From Chryseobacterium vrystaatense (GTDB lineage: Bacteria > Bacteroidota > Bacteroidia > Flavobacteriales > Weeksellaceae), in contig NZ_JPRI01000003.1 in assembly GCF_000737765.1 (NCBI RefSeq), positions 529,994-593,993 on the forward strand: DNA of 64,000 nt, given 5' to 3'. The notes beneath the pieces were generated by a model that was not told the DNA's origin, did no database searches, and saw nothing but the letters and a program-made list of their open reading frames with translations. Below, in pieces: positions 43,625 through 53,306 of this stretch; position 1 is the stretch's first letter, and each line of letters opens with the position of its first letter. Both the position numbers and the translations under genes were made by a program.

Positions 43625-46600
43625 ATGAAAAGATTGAAATGCGGTCTTACCGTTGCAGCAGTATTTTTTACGGTAGCAGCCGAAGCACAGGAGCTGGTAC
43701 AGAAAGTATCATTTGCTGTCCCGGCAAGCAGGCCTCTGATTGAGGTACTGGAAGACTTTGCCGGAAAAACGGGAATGCGGTTGGCCTATTCCAAAATGGA
43801 TATTAAAGAACTGAAGGTAAAAGGTGTAAAATGTGAAAATACAACTGTCAATAACTGTCTTAAAGATATTACCAGCGGACTTCCGGTAGCATTCCGTCTG
43901 CGTGGAGATCTGATTTCAATAAAATATGAGGGAACAGGCATTTCTGTAACAGGGGATGGAAAGATTTCAGGAAAAATAGTGGATGAAATAGGAAATCCTG
44001 TTGCAGGAGCTGAAATAACAGTCGCTAAGAAAACAGTTATAACCGATAATAACGGTGATTTTGTGGTGGATCTTCCTTCAGGAATCTATACGCTTACTGT
44101 GAAAGCTCCAAAATACAGCCCGTTGCGGGTAGAAAAGCTTGCAGTCAATAATAATGAAACCAATAGGGTATCATTTGCCATGAAACAGGCCGCTGATAAA
44201 ATAACGGATATCCGGGAAGTGGTTATTACCGGAACCCGAAAAGCAGACACTCAGGCCGGACTTTTGGCACAACAGAAAAAAGCGGCTCAGATGAGTGACG
44301 GAATTTCTGCCGAACAGATCGCAAAAACGCCTGATAATGACGTTGGAGGAACATTGAAAAGAGTAACGGGAATTACGACGATCGACAACAAATATGTAGT
44401 GGTACGTTCCATGGGAGAACGTTGGAATACAGCAGCTATGGATGGAATCAATCTTCCTAGTACTGAAGCTTATAACCAGAACTTTTCATTTGATATTATT
44501 CCCACAGCAATGGTGGAAAGCATCGTGGTGAGCAAAACAGCAACACCGGATATGAATGCCAGTTTTGCAGGCGGTTATGTAGAAGTAAGAACCAAAGATA
44601 TTCCCAATGAAAACTTTACGACGGTAAGTGTAGGAACTTCTTATAATGACCAGTCGGCGTTTAAAGAATTTCTAACCCGTAAGCAGGGGAAATATGATTA
44701 TTTCGGATATGATGACGGAACAAGAGATTTTCCTAAGGGCCTTGAACCAACGGACTGGAACAATCCCTTATTTTTTGAACAGTCGAAAAGATTTACCAAC
44801 GACAACTTCAGTACTTTTAAAACGAAAGCGGATATGGGATCCAATCTGCAGTTGGCACTGGGAAGAACTTTTGCCCTTAAAAATAACAACAAGTGGGGAT
44901 TTGCCGGAGCATTTACAGTAAGAAACGAGCAGAATACATTGGACATTGACCATACGGGGAGAGGAAACTGGCTGGATACCACAGCACCCTATGATCCTAA
45001 CTGGCAGGCGAATGGAACTGATCCTATCGTATTTTATAATTTTAAAAATAAAGGAGCTTCCTATAATTATAATTCGACGCTGGCGGGAATGTTGAATTTC
45101 GGATTACAGCTGGGGAAAAACAGAATTTCCTTCCGTAATTCATACACCCATATCTATGATAATACACTGACACGTGTTACAGGATGGAATGAGTATACGG
45201 GAGGAAGCGGGATGGCCGCGAATGCCGAAGCATCCTATAATTATTTCTACAACGGAATTATTCCCAATAATGATCCGTCACTGATCAAGTCTCTGGACAA
45301 ACCGTATACCGACAATACGAATTATCCTATTTATCAGACGCTTTTGCAGAACAAACTGGAGGGAAATCATAAAATCGGAAATGTAGATATCAACTGGTTT
45401 GCTGCAAGGACAGGCGTAAAATCTGACACCAAAGACTATACGCAGTATCTGAGCCAATATGATTTTGTGGGAAGTGAGATTCTTACCTATCATATGGTAT
45501 ACAATTCAGCATCAAATTTTTACAGGGGATATATCGCCAATAAAGAAACGGATTATAACTACGGAACTTCCCTGAAATGGAATATAGACACAGGAAATTT
45601 TAAAACTGATATTAAAGCAGGTTACGCCGGGGTTATAAAAAACAATACCAATCAACAGCAGAAATTCTTTCTCAGGGTGGATGAAAACAGAGATGTTCCG
45701 AGCAGTGAAAAAGGATTTATATCGTTATACGGTTCTTTGAATCAGTGGTTTGATGGTTCTAAATATGTTCCGGGAGGAATTGGCTGGCAGACAAAACCAA
45801 TGTACAAAAATGACAAGTATGAAGGGAAGGTAACGCAAAATGCATTTTATGTCATGTTTGATAACAGATGGAAGAATATATTCAGGTTGGTTTGGGGAGT
45901 TCGTGCGGAATATTTTAAATATGACCTAATTTCTCAGCAGCTGGATTTGACGGATGATAAGACGATTACAAAAGCACCTATTGATGATAAGGCATGGCAG
46001 TGGATGCCCTCTTTAAATTTCACGTATAGCCCGACTAATAAGATTAATGTAAGACTGGCTTATAATAAAACAGTGATTCGTCCTCAGTTTAATGAAAGAA
46101 CGGGACTTCCGTATTTTGATCCGGTAGCCAACGGTTTGATCTATAATACGGAAATGACCTCATCAGTAGTCAATAACTACGATTTTAAATTTGAATGGTT
46201 TCCCGGATTGGGAGAAATATTTTCTGCCGGATTGTATTACAAGGATATCAACAGACCTATTGAGCGTGAAGGCCGTCTTTCTGATGAGGGGAACCTGTAC
46301 CTTTATAATGGAAATTCAAAAAATGCAAAACTGAAAGGGGTAGAAGCAGAAGTAAGAAAAAATCTGGGCTTTATCGCTGAAGGATCTTTTTTAGAAAAGC
46401 TGTATATCAATGGAAATTTTACGTATAACACCACGAAAGTAATCGCTTTTAAAGATCAGTATAAAACCGGTGATAATGACAGAACCTATGAAGTGGAAAG
46501 ACCTCTTTACGGACAGACTCCTTATGCTTACAATGTAGGAATGACCTACGATGGAAACCGTTTGGGTGCCAGTTTTTTATACAATGCAAAAGGCGATCAG

Positions 46601-46933
46601 TACATCACTGTGGGATATGCCTATAACGGTGAAGAAATACAGCGTCCGTACGCGGTAGCAGATGCCCAGCTTTCCTATAAATTCTTAAGAAACAGAAATC
46701 TCGAAGTTAAATTCAATGTCAGAAACCTTTTCAACAGAGTGAAGGAGTTCTACAACAATTTTAACTCCTATTCGGTACCCAATGGATCTGCAGGAAGCAC
46801 CATATCAACAGACCGTGAGGCGTGGCAGCTTCTTCCGGGAGCTACAGACAAATATGACAAAAATATCGATAAAATCACATTTCGGGCCTACAGCGGAAGG
46901 GTATTCGGAGTAAGTGTGAACTATACGTTTTAA
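43625..46933 (+). CDS. TonB-dependent receptor with STN signalling domain
   Basis: The 1102-residue protein has a signal peptide and an STN (secretin/TonB short N-terminal) domain (VSFAVPASRPLIEVLEDFAGKTGM, about 25-90) that contacts FecR. A carboxypeptidase-like regulatory domain follows (ISGKIVDEIGNPVAGAEI), then a plug (VGGTLKRVTGITTIDNKYVVVRSMGERWN) and a barrel ending SVNYTF. It lacks the SusC signature and has no SusD partner, so it is not a classical polysaccharide utilisation receptor. With FecR and the ECF factor it forms a surface-signalling system. The ligand is unknown. Confidence 0.9.
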   Translation: MKRLKCGLTVAAVFFTVAAEAQELVQKVSFAVPASRPLIEVLEDFAGKTGMRLAYSKMDIKELKVKGVKCENTTVNNCLKDITSGLPVAFRLRGDLISIKYEGTGISVTGDGKISGKIVDEIGNPVAGAEITVAKKTVITDNNGDFVVDLPSGIYTLTVKAPKYSPLRVEKLAVNNNETNRVSFAMKQAADKITDIREVVITGTRKADTQAGLLAQQKKAAQMSDGISAEQIAKTPDNDVGGTLKRVTGITTIDNKYVVVRSMGERWNTAAMDGINLPSTEAYNQNFSFDIIPTAMVESIVVSKTATPDMNASFAGGYVEVRTKDIPNENFTTVSVGTSYNDQSAFKEFLTRKQGKYDYFGYDDGTRDFPKGLEPTDWNNPLFFEQSKRFTNDNFSTFKTKADMGSNLQLALGRTFALKNNNKWGFAGAFTVRNEQNTLDIDHTGRGNWLDTTAPYDPNWQANGTDPIVFYNFKNKGASYNYNSTLAGMLNFGLQLGKNRISFRNSYTHIYDNTLTRVTGWNEYTGGSGMAANAEASYNYFYNGIIPNNDPSLIKSLDKPYTDNTNYPIYQTLLQNKLEGNHKIGNVDINWFAARTGVKSDTKDYTQYLSQYDFVGSEILTYHMVYNSASNFYRGYIANKETDYNYGTSLKWNIDTGNFKTDIKAGYAGVIKNNTNQQQKFFLRVDENRDVPSSEKGFISLYGSLNQWFDGSKYVPGGIGWQTKPMYKNDKYEGKVTQNAFYVMFDNRWKNIFRLVWGVRAEYFKYDLISQQLDLTDDKTITKAPIDDKAWQWMPSLNFTYSPTNKINVRLAYNKTVIRPQFNERTGLPYFDPVANGLIYNTEMTSSVVNNYDFKFEWFPGLGEIFSAGLYYKDINRPIEREGRLSDEGNLYLYNGNSKNAKLKGVEAEVRKNLGFIAEGSFLEKLYINGNFTYNTTKVIAFKDQYKTGDNDRTYEVERPLYGQTPYAYNVGMTYDGNRLGASFLYNAKGDQYITVGYAYNGEEIQRPYAVADAQLSYKFLRNRNLEVKFNVRNLFNRVKEFYNNFNSYSVPNGSAGSTISTDREAWQLLPGATDKYDKNIDKITFRAYSGRVFGVSVNYTF

Positions 46934-47054
46934 AAAATTATAAAGAACAGAATAAAAGAGCTCATTGATGTAATGCACAGGTTTCGGAAACCTGAAGACG
47001 ATCCGGATCAATACTGATGATGCGCACAGCAGTACAGGATCAGATAAAAACCGG

Positions 47055-47084
47055 CCGCTGTTGTTTTTTTCCGGACAGCAGCGG
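47055..47084 (+). other. GC-rich hairpin in the receptor/beta-helix gap
   Basis: CCGCTGTTG (47055-47063) and CAGCAGCGG (47076-47084) pair with one wobble around a loop containing seven T. The surrounding 46934-47231 gap is more GC-rich than its neighbours. No U run follows the stem. It may be an attenuator or processing site; no gene is supported in the gap, though a leftward 129-codon frame exists. Confidence 0.35.
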
Positions 47085-47231
47085 ATAAGCAGGGAACCCC
47101 GGCAGGACAGCTCCTCCTGAAGTGCAGGGTGATTATACAACCAAATCGCAGGAATATAGAGGCAGATGTTCCTAAATATTAAAAATTCGGTCATAAAAAT
47201 AATATAACCGGGTCTACTAAAAATTATAACA

Positions 47232-48545
47232 ATGAAAAAACTAACTTTAATTGCTTTTGCAGCATTATCTCTTACTGCTTGTCAAAATGATAACCTTGCA
47301 GATTCTTCTACTCCTTTTGAAATGAAACCTGCTTCTGCTGAGTACCTTACAGCTTCTTCTCTTCCTGTAACTACGGTAAGCGGTGATATTACTTCAAGCA
47401 CTACATGGAGTGGTGTTGTAGAACTTGACGGTATTGTAACTGTGAAGAATGGTGCTACATTAACTATTCAGCCGGGAACTTTCATTAAGGCAAAACCAAA
47501 CACATCCAATACCGCTACAGGAGTTTTAGTAATTTCTAAGACAGGTAAAATCAATGCTACCGGTACAGAATCTCAGCCGATTATTTTTACAAGTTATAAA
47601 CTGTTAGATGGAGACGAAAACACAACGGCTGCTCCCGGAGATTTCGGTGGGGTGATTATCTTAGGTGATGCACCTGCCAATACACCTGATACTAAAACGA
47701 TTGAAGGTTTAACAGGTTCAGATTTTTATTATGGAGGGACCAATGCATCTCACAACGGAGGGACATTGAAATATGTTCGTATTGAATTTGCTGGATTCGA
47801 TCTTTTAGCGCCTAACTCAGGAAATGAGATCAACGGTCTTACTTTAGGAGGTGTTGGAAACGGGACTACTTTAGATCATATCCAGGTTTCTTACGGTAAA
47901 GATGATTCTTTCGAATTCTTCGGAGGTACAGTGAACGCTTCTAACCTTGTTTCTTTTGCTGCAGATGATGATAATTTTGACTTTGACAACGGATACACAG
48001 GAACCATTACCAACGCACTTGCTTTAGCAGATACCAACTCTACACACAGTTTAAGTGGTGGTGTTTCTGATACTAACGGTATTGAGCTGGATAATAACGC
48101 AACTGGTACTGCTACACCATTGATCACTAATCCGGTAATCAACAATCTGACAATTGTAGGATCTCGTACTAATGTGTTATATACTACACCAACACCTTCA
48201 GGATCTTATTATGAAAACGGTATTCACATCAGAAGAAACGGAAAATTAACGTTGAACAACGCCGTAGTAACAGGATATCCTGTTGGAATCAAAGTAGAAG
48301 GGACAGGTTCTGAACTTACTTCAGCTTCTAACTTAGGCTCAATCCAGGTACACGGATTTACAACTTCTGTTACAGGTGCAGGTACATCAGGAATTCCTGC
48401 TGCCAACCTATTGACAGGAACTACCGCTTCATCTTGGGGTATGAGCCAGCCGTTCTTCAACGAAGGACCATGGAACGTATCGCCTAGAAACAGCGGAAAC
48501 TTCCAGGGAGCTTGGACTAAATATGACTTCTCTATTGTAGAATAA
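47232..48545 (+). CDS. Outer-surface lipoprotein with beta-helix-like repeats
   Basis: The 437-residue protein has a lipobox (SLTAC) and a body rich in Gly, Thr, Asn and Ser with repeated short strands. Examples are GVVELDGIVTVKNGATLTIQPGTFIKAKP, SGNEINGLTLGGVGNGTTLDHIQVSYGKDDSFEF and LNNAVVTGYPVGIKVEG, the pattern of a right-handed parallel beta-helix. The base composition and codon use (many ACA/ACT, GCT) differ from neighbours, as in highly expressed surface proteins. It lies behind the STN receptor and may be its surface ligand-binding partner. No T9SS tail is seen. Confidence 0.75.
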   Translation: MKKLTLIAFAALSLTACQNDNLADSSTPFEMKPASAEYLTASSLPVTTVSGDITSSTTWSGVVELDGIVTVKNGATLTIQPGTFIKAKPNTSNTATGVLVISKTGKINATGTESQPIIFTSYKLLDGDENTTAAPGDFGGVIILGDAPANTPDTKTIEGLTGSDFYYGGTNASHNGGTLKYVRIEFAGFDLLAPNSGNEINGLTLGGVGNGTTLDHIQVSYGKDDSFEFFGGTVNASNLVSFAADDDNFDFDNGYTGTITNALALADTNSTHSLSGGVSDTNGIELDNNATGTATPLITNPVINNLTIVGSRTNVLYTTPTPSGSYYENGIHIRRNGKLTLNNAVVTGYPVGIKVEGTGSELTSASNLGSIQVHGFTTSVTGAGTSGIPAANLLTGTTASSWGMSQPFFNEGPWNVSPRNSGNFQGAWTKYDFSIVE

Positions 48546-48555
48546 AATAGTAAAT

Positions 48556-48599
48556 GCAGGGGAAGCTTCCCATGTCTTTCCCTGCTTTTATTTTTTTTT
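48556..48599 (+). terminator. Rho-independent terminator after the beta-helix lipoprotein gene
   Basis: GCAGGG (48556-48561) pairs with CCCTGC (48580-48585), with an A-A/T-T extension, and is followed by TTTTATTTTTTTTT. The next gene at 48621 probably receives reduced read-through. Confidence 0.75.
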
Positions 48600-48620
48600 A
48601 AATCTCTAATAATCTGTATT

Positions 48621-49544
48621 ATGAAAAAACTATTTTTATTATCTATTGTATTGGTATCTCAGGCTGCAGCAGCGCAGATTCAGGTATGGAGCAATTCTTT
48701 TGATACACCCGCTGATCTTCAGGGATGGACTACTCATGACCTTAACAACAACGGAAACGGATGGGTACAGGGACAAAATATTTATTTAAACGGTACCGCC
48801 CTTACCTATGGTACTTCAGGAACGCTTCGCTATTCGACAAGTTTGGTTCCTTCAGGTACAGTTCCAGGCCTTGCTACTGAAAACGATTGGATCATTTCTC
48901 CGCAGATCAATCTGGAAGGAGCATCCGGAACCATCAATCTTGCAGCATATATCGGAAGACAGAGAACAACGCACCTTAATTTTGGACGTGATGTATATAT
49001 CTATGTAAGTACTCCTCAGAAACCCGTTCCTACATTGGCAGATTTTCAGGCAATGACCGTAGACGGAAGTGGAAATGATATTCCAAGTCCATACAGAATT
49101 ATCGCCGGAACACTCAGCAACCCTTTTCCAACTGATCTTACTCAGTTTAAAGAAAACGTTTTAGATATTTCTGCTTTTGCCGGTAAAAAGATCTACATCG
49201 CTTTATGGTCTAACAGAAAAACGACAGGAAACAATCTGCAGAATATTAACATCGATGAAATGGCGATTTATGCGTCATCATTTTTAGGAACAAAGGAGGT
49301 AAAGAAGAAAGAAAATCTAACTAAAATAAAGGAAAACCCGGTAAAAGAATTCCTTCAGCTTCAACTGAATCCAGGTTTTAATGAAAATAAAACTGAGGTC
49401 AACATTTACAATGCAGCCGGGCAGAAAGTACTTTCTGTTCCTTACAGCAGATCCGTAAATGTACAATCATTACTGGCAGGATTATATATCGCTGAGGTCT
49501 CTGACGGAAAAACAACAGAAAGACTGAAGTTTATCAAAAAATAA
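48621..49544 (+). CDS. T9SS-exported protein with choice-of-anchor J (cleaved adhesin-like) domain
   Basis: The 307-residue protein has a signal peptide (MKKLFLLSIVLVSQAAAAQ), a jelly-roll module (WSNSFDTPADLQGWTTHDLNNNG ... NDWIISPQINLEG ... KIYIALWSNRKT) of the cleaved-adhesin type, and a C-terminal T9SS type A sorting domain (about 235-307, KVLSVPYSRSVNVQSLLAGLYIAEV ... LKFIKK). It is probably displayed on the cell surface and may bind the nutrient used by the receptor upstream. Confidence 0.88.
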   Translation: MKKLFLLSIVLVSQAAAAQIQVWSNSFDTPADLQGWTTHDLNNNGNGWVQGQNIYLNGTALTYGTSGTLRYSTSLVPSGTVPGLATENDWIISPQINLEGASGTINLAAYIGRQRTTHLNFGRDVYIYVSTPQKPVPTLADFQAMTVDGSGNDIPSPYRIIAGTLSNPFPTDLTQFKENVLDISAFAGKKIYIALWSNRKTTGNNLQNINIDEMAIYASSFLGTKEVKKKENLTKIKENPVKEFLQLQLNPGFNENKTEVNIYNAAGQKVLSVPYSRSVNVQSLLAGLYIAEVSDGKTTERLKFIKK

Positions 49545-49690
49545 TCATACAGTCTTGATGTAACAGCCTACAGATTATTCTGCAGGAATTGACCATGAAA
49601 ACTTTAATCGGTCAGAAATAATTTGAAGCTTCCCCGCAGAGAATTTTTTGATCATCAACATATCCAACTTAGTTTTTTTATAATTATTCT

Positions 49691-49719
49691 ATTGTCCCGT
49701 TTACCAAGGGCGGGACAAT
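49691..49719 (+). other. 9-bp hairpin ATTGTCCCG/CGGGACAAT
   Basis: Perfect arms (49691-49699 and 49711-49719) enclose an 11-base loop. It lies 39 bp before the next start codon and is followed by ATTTC, so it is either a weak terminator or a leader hairpin. Confidence 0.5.
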
Positions 49720-49757
49720 ATTTCTAAGTTCGATTTTTATAATTTAAAATAATATAA

Positions 49758-50504
49758 ATGAATAAGTTCATTGCACTTTTATTGTTCACTCTATTTATTT
49801 CCTGTTCAGACAGCACCGTGATGCAGCCGTTTGATAAATCACAGAAACCTGCCCAGGTTAATATCAAAGGATATTCGAAGCCGGATGTTATCCAGCTGAG
49901 ACTGAACGGAATTCCTGTATCCATCGATGGGAATACCTCTTACACCAATAAAATAGAAACCAAAATCAATTTTGTTCTGGATGAAGGTGAAACAGACAGA
50001 CTTGGAATCTACAATAATGAAACCGGGACAGAGGTGGCCCATTATAATATCACCTATGACAACGTCAATGAATACAAAACCCTGAATTTCTTCAACCTTC
50101 CGGGAATCTTTCTTAAGACTTCTGCTGTTAAACCACAGGTCAATCTTGGGAAAGTAGGATTTGAATTCATATTCCCGAATCTTGGAGAGTATTCCGGTAC
50201 CTCCCTTAAAGAGGTTAAAGGAATTCTGAAGAGAGAAAATGGAGTGGTACTGGCTGAATTTGACAATATCGGAAAGGACAATTTTACAGCGGTTAAAATA
50301 TATAGTTATTTCAGCAATACAGCGCCGGTCTATCTGGAACTTTATAAGCCCGGAACTACTACTACTACGCCTTATACCGGATCTGAGATCATTAAAGTAA
50401 AAATAAAACAGGACATGGGAGCCAATCTGATCGTTCTTCAGGAAAAAATGGAAAATGGGCTTCCTGTGGTAAAAGGAGAAATTGATGTAGCAGATTATCT
50501 GTAA
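49758..50504 (+). CDS. Hypothetical lipoprotein next to the S41 protease
   Basis: The 248-residue protein has a lipobox (LFISC). The mature part is beta-rich (AQVNIKGYSKPDVIQLRLNG; INFVLDEGETDRLGIYNNE) with no recognisable catalytic motif. It lies 13 bp before the S41 peptidase gene and is in one operon with it. A surface or periplasmic binding partner of the protease is possible; I do not know the family. Confidence 0.75.
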   Translation: MNKFIALLLFTLFISCSDSTVMQPFDKSQKPAQVNIKGYSKPDVIQLRLNGIPVSIDGNTSYTNKIETKINFVLDEGETDRLGIYNNETGTEVAHYNITYDNVNEYKTLNFFNLPGIFLKTSAVKPQVNLGKVGFEFIFPNLGEYSGTSLKEVKGILKRENGVVLAEFDNIGKDNFTAVKIYSYFSNTAPVYLELYKPGTTTTTPYTGSEIIKVKIKQDMGANLIVLQEKMENGLPVVKGEIDVADYL

Positions 50505-50517
50505 TAAGTTAGTTTCT

Positions 50518-51867
50518 ATGAAGAAATATTTTAATTTTCAGCTACTGTTGCTGTTGGTCGTTTCACTCTTTATCTTATCATGCAGTAATGATGATGAGGG
50601 AGGTCCTGGTTTTCCTGACGGAAGCACGGAATCTGTCAACCTTTGGGTACAGGACAGCATGAGACGGTACTATTACTGGGCAGATCAGATGCCTGCCAAA
50701 CCGGATTATCATCTTCCGGTGAAAGACTTTTTTAAAAGTTTACTGGCTTCCCAGGATCGTTTTTCATTCGCTGTAGATACAATGGATCCTTCATCGTATC
50801 CACGTTCTGTGCGGAATATGTATGGTTTTGATTATGCGGTTATCCAATTGCCCGACGGAAGCGTCGTAACCACCATAAAACTGGTCATGAAAAGCTCTCC
50901 GGCATTTAATTCAGGACTGCAGAGGGGCATGATCATCACAAAGATCAACGGCAAAACCATTACAGCTGCAAATGCGGAGGAGCTGACTTCCTCCATTAAA
51001 GATCAGACTGTTATAGAACTCACGGTAGGAGAGTGGAAAAATGGTTCTGTTGAGAATGAAAAAAATATTAAAGTCTATTACGGGTACTCTTTAGATCAGC
51101 CTTTAGACTCTAAAATATTTGAACAAAATGGCAAAAAGACAGGCTATCTCTATATCTATGATTTTCCGGATGGAATGACACCGACCCTGAATCAGAAATT
51201 TTCACAATTCAAAGCGGCGGGAATACAGGAGCTTATTCTGGATCTCAGGTACAATTATGGAGGCTCTGTTTCCTCAGCAGCAGCCCTCTGTTCACTCATT
51301 CCGTCAGGAATTACCTCTTCTTCACCATTCATTATTTATAAAGGAAACAAAAACGGAGGTGAAGTAAAAAGGACATTTGCCGAGCAAATTGCTTATGATC
51401 CTCATGCTCTGGATTTTAACAACCTTCGCGCCAACGCTTTGGGTCTGAATAAAGTGTATATCCTTACCTCAAACAGTACGGCATCTGCCTCGGAGATTGT
51501 TATCAATAATCTTAAGCCTTATATGCAGGTAGTTCAGGTAGGAGAGGTGACATTGGGTAAAGATATGGCAGGATTTCTGGTCGAAGATAAAAGAAAGCCT
51601 AAAAAGATTTCCTGGCAGCTTCATCCGGTGATTTATAAAGTTTTTAATGCCAATGGGGAAGGGGCTTACAGTAAAGGGATTGATCCCCAGATTACCGCCA
51701 ACGAATTTGCCAAACTTCCTTTGCTGCCATTGGGAGATTCCGAAGAGTCTTTGATTTCATCAGCCCTGAACAGTATTTCTTTAAAGTCAGCTGGTAAACA
51801 TGCTTTGGACGAAAGAGTTAAGGTTTTGTTTCAGAGTGATACGCCTTCAGCAGCCATTGGAAAATGA
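50518..51867 (+). CDS. S41 family peptidase (C-terminal processing protease-like), lipoprotein
   Basis: The 449-residue protein has a lipobox (LFILSC). A short helical region (VNLWVQDSMRRYYYWADQMP) matches the S41 N-terminal domain of Bacteroidota. A PDZ-like domain follows (SSPAFNSGLQRGMIITKINGKTI). The protease core has IQELILDLRYNYGGSVSSA, and the Ser of TSNSTASASE together with the Lys of TLGKDMAG forms the Ser-Lys dyad. It probably trims exported proteins or peptides in the periplasm or on the surface. Confidence 0.88.
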   Translation: MKKYFNFQLLLLLVVSLFILSCSNDDEGGPGFPDGSTESVNLWVQDSMRRYYYWADQMPAKPDYHLPVKDFFKSLLASQDRFSFAVDTMDPSSYPRSVRNMYGFDYAVIQLPDGSVVTTIKLVMKSSPAFNSGLQRGMIITKINGKTITAANAEELTSSIKDQTVIELTVGEWKNGSVENEKNIKVYYGYSLDQPLDSKIFEQNGKKTGYLYIYDFPDGMTPTLNQKFSQFKAAGIQELILDLRYNYGGSVSSAAALCSLIPSGITSSSPFIIYKGNKNGGEVKRTFAEQIAYDPHALDFNNLRANALGLNKVYILTSNSTASASEIVINNLKPYMQVVQVGEVTLGKDMAGFLVEDKRKPKKISWQLHPVIYKVFNANGEGAYSKGIDPQITANEFAKLPLLPLGDSEESLISSALNSISLKSAGKHALDERVKVLFQSDTPSAAIGK

Positions 51868-51903
51868 CCGTCTTTTTTAATTTTAACACCAAAATCAACA
51901 GCC

Positions 51904-52176
51904 ATGCAGGGAATAGAACCTAAATTTCACAGCAGCCTTACAGACCGTATGGAATATTACCGTGGTCTGCTGAAAAAAGCTGCTGGTGATCCTGATATTC
52001 AGCCTTCTGATATGATTTCGAAAGTCTCGGAATTAAGTAAATTATACGAGGATTATCTGGCCAATAAGAAACAGCTGGAAAGGAGCATAAAAAATTACAG
52101 ACAGTATCATAATGATCTGCGTAAGCAACTCACCTTACGGGTGCGGGAATTAAGAAGGAAAGTGAGGCAGAGGTAA
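51904..52176 (+). CDS. Small basic coiled-coil hypothetical protein
   Basis: The 90-residue protein is mostly helical and basic, with heptad-like KVSELSKLYEDYLANKKQLERSIKNYRQYHNDLRKQL and a very basic C-terminus (RELRRKVRQR). There is no signal peptide or known domain. It lies 36 bp after the S41 gene, so it may be in the same transcript. Function unknown; the basic tail could bind nucleic acid, which is only a suggestion. Confidence 0.6.
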   Translation: MQGIEPKFHSSLTDRMEYYRGLLKKAAGDPDIQPSDMISKVSELSKLYEDYLANKKQLERSIKNYRQYHNDLRKQLTLRVRELRRKVRQR

Positions 52177-52258
52177 CTGTGTTTTCAAATCTGAATGCGT
52201 TGGGCAATTAGTGCAAAATTCATACATTTATAAAGTTTAAGTTGACAGACGACGTTGT

Positions 52259-52984
52259 ATGAATTTTGATTGGTCTTATTTTTCCGGTTTTGTAAAAATA
52301 TTCTGGCAGTTCTCCTGGCCGCAGTGGATGATATTCAGCCTATTGTCTAATCTTCTTTTATGTATATTTTCAATAGGTCTGTACCAGTTTATAGAAACAA
52401 CATGTCGCAAAAAACAGCTTCAGAAACAAAATCACCCCATTACCGCATCTGATTTTTACCTCACTCTTCTTACGGTGTTCTGCAACAGTGGAGTCATGCT
52501 GTTGGGAGCATACTTATGGAAAAACAATTGGATTATTTTGGATCAAAACTTTTCGGTGCTTTCAGTTGCTTTGGAAACTATTACTTTGATCCTTCTGATG
52601 GATCTTTTCATGTACTTTTTTCATTATGCTGCCCACTTTCCTTTGGTGTACAAAATGCTGCATGGAAAACATCATGAGCATGTAAGCACCAATTTTCTGA
52701 GTCTTTTTGTACTACACCCCTTTGAAACCATCGGTTTTGGTGTAATGATCTTAGGCTTATTGATGGCCTATGATTTTTCTATGGTATCCATTGGTCTTTA
52801 TCTTCTGATCAATCTTATTTGGGGAACGATAGGACATCTGAACAGGGAGTTCTTCCCTGCATCTTTTGATCGTCTTTTTGTGGGAACGACCAGATTTCAT
52901 AACCAGCACCATTTGGATGAAAGCAAAAACTTTGGCTTTTATACTTCGATCTGGGACAGGATTTTTGGGACCTATCGACCTTAA
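52259..52984 (+). CDS. Sterol desaturase/fatty acid hydroxylase family protein
   Basis: The 241-residue membrane protein has several hydrophobic helices and the histidine clusters that bind the di-iron centre: HYAAH, HGKHHEH, HLNRE and HNQHHLDES. The family hydroxylates or desaturates lipids. The length is at the short end of the family. It is a single gene, followed by the promoter region of the toxin operon. Confidence 0.9.
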   Translation: MNFDWSYFSGFVKIFWQFSWPQWMIFSLLSNLLLCIFSIGLYQFIETTCRKKQLQKQNHPITASDFYLTLLTVFCNSGVMLLGAYLWKNNWIILDQNFSVLSVALETITLILLMDLFMYFFHYAAHFPLVYKMLHGKHHEHVSTNFLSLFVLHPFETIGFGVMILGLLMAYDFSMVSIGLYLLINLIWGTIGHLNREFFPASFDRLFVGTTRFHNQHHLDESKNFGFYTSIWDRIFGTYRP

Positions 52985-53306
52985 AAAATAAAAAAGTAAC
53001 CATTTCTATTTCTATTCCGGACACTTTAAATTTCAATCTACATTCCGCTATTTGCTCTTATTTTGATATGGCGTTAAGAACATGTCATTTTTATATTGAA
53101 AAACAGTTTTAAAATATTTTTTATGCGACATGTTCTGTCGCTGTGCCGGAATATCTTTGTGCCAGAAGTTTAACATCATATAAAAAACACCATCATGTGA
53201 TAAATTTCTCATTAAATCTCATTTGGGAGACTTGCATGGTGTTAAAAAAATGTTAAATTTGCCCGGCTGAATATAAAAACTAATATTAACCTAAAAACGC
53301 AAATAG
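52985..53306. other. Intergenic region of about 320 bp upstream of the RHS operon
   Basis: The region holds the operon promoter (53232-53261) and two pairs of spaced inverted repeats. GAACATGTC (53078-53086)/GACATGTTC (53127-53135) is perfect, and AACACCAT (53186-53193)/ATGGTGTT (53236-53243) has its right arm between the -33 and -7 boxes. No gene is supported. Confidence 0.55.
53232..53261 (+). promoter_or_regulatory. Promoter TTG-N19-TAAATTTG of the T9SS/RHS operon
   Basis: TTG (53232-53234) and TAAATTTG (53254-53261) with a 19-bp spacer are a full match to the Bacteroidota promoter consensus. The start codon of the first gene lies 45 bp downstream. Confidence 0.8.

Noticed and set aside
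46805..47194. Leftward 129-codon frame after the STN receptor
   Set aside because: It is antisense to the receptor end and has no domain, signal or plausible codon use.
43625..48545. SusC/SusD glycan utilisation locus
   Set aside because: The receptor lacks the SusC signature and no SusD-like lipoprotein or glycoside hydrolase follows.
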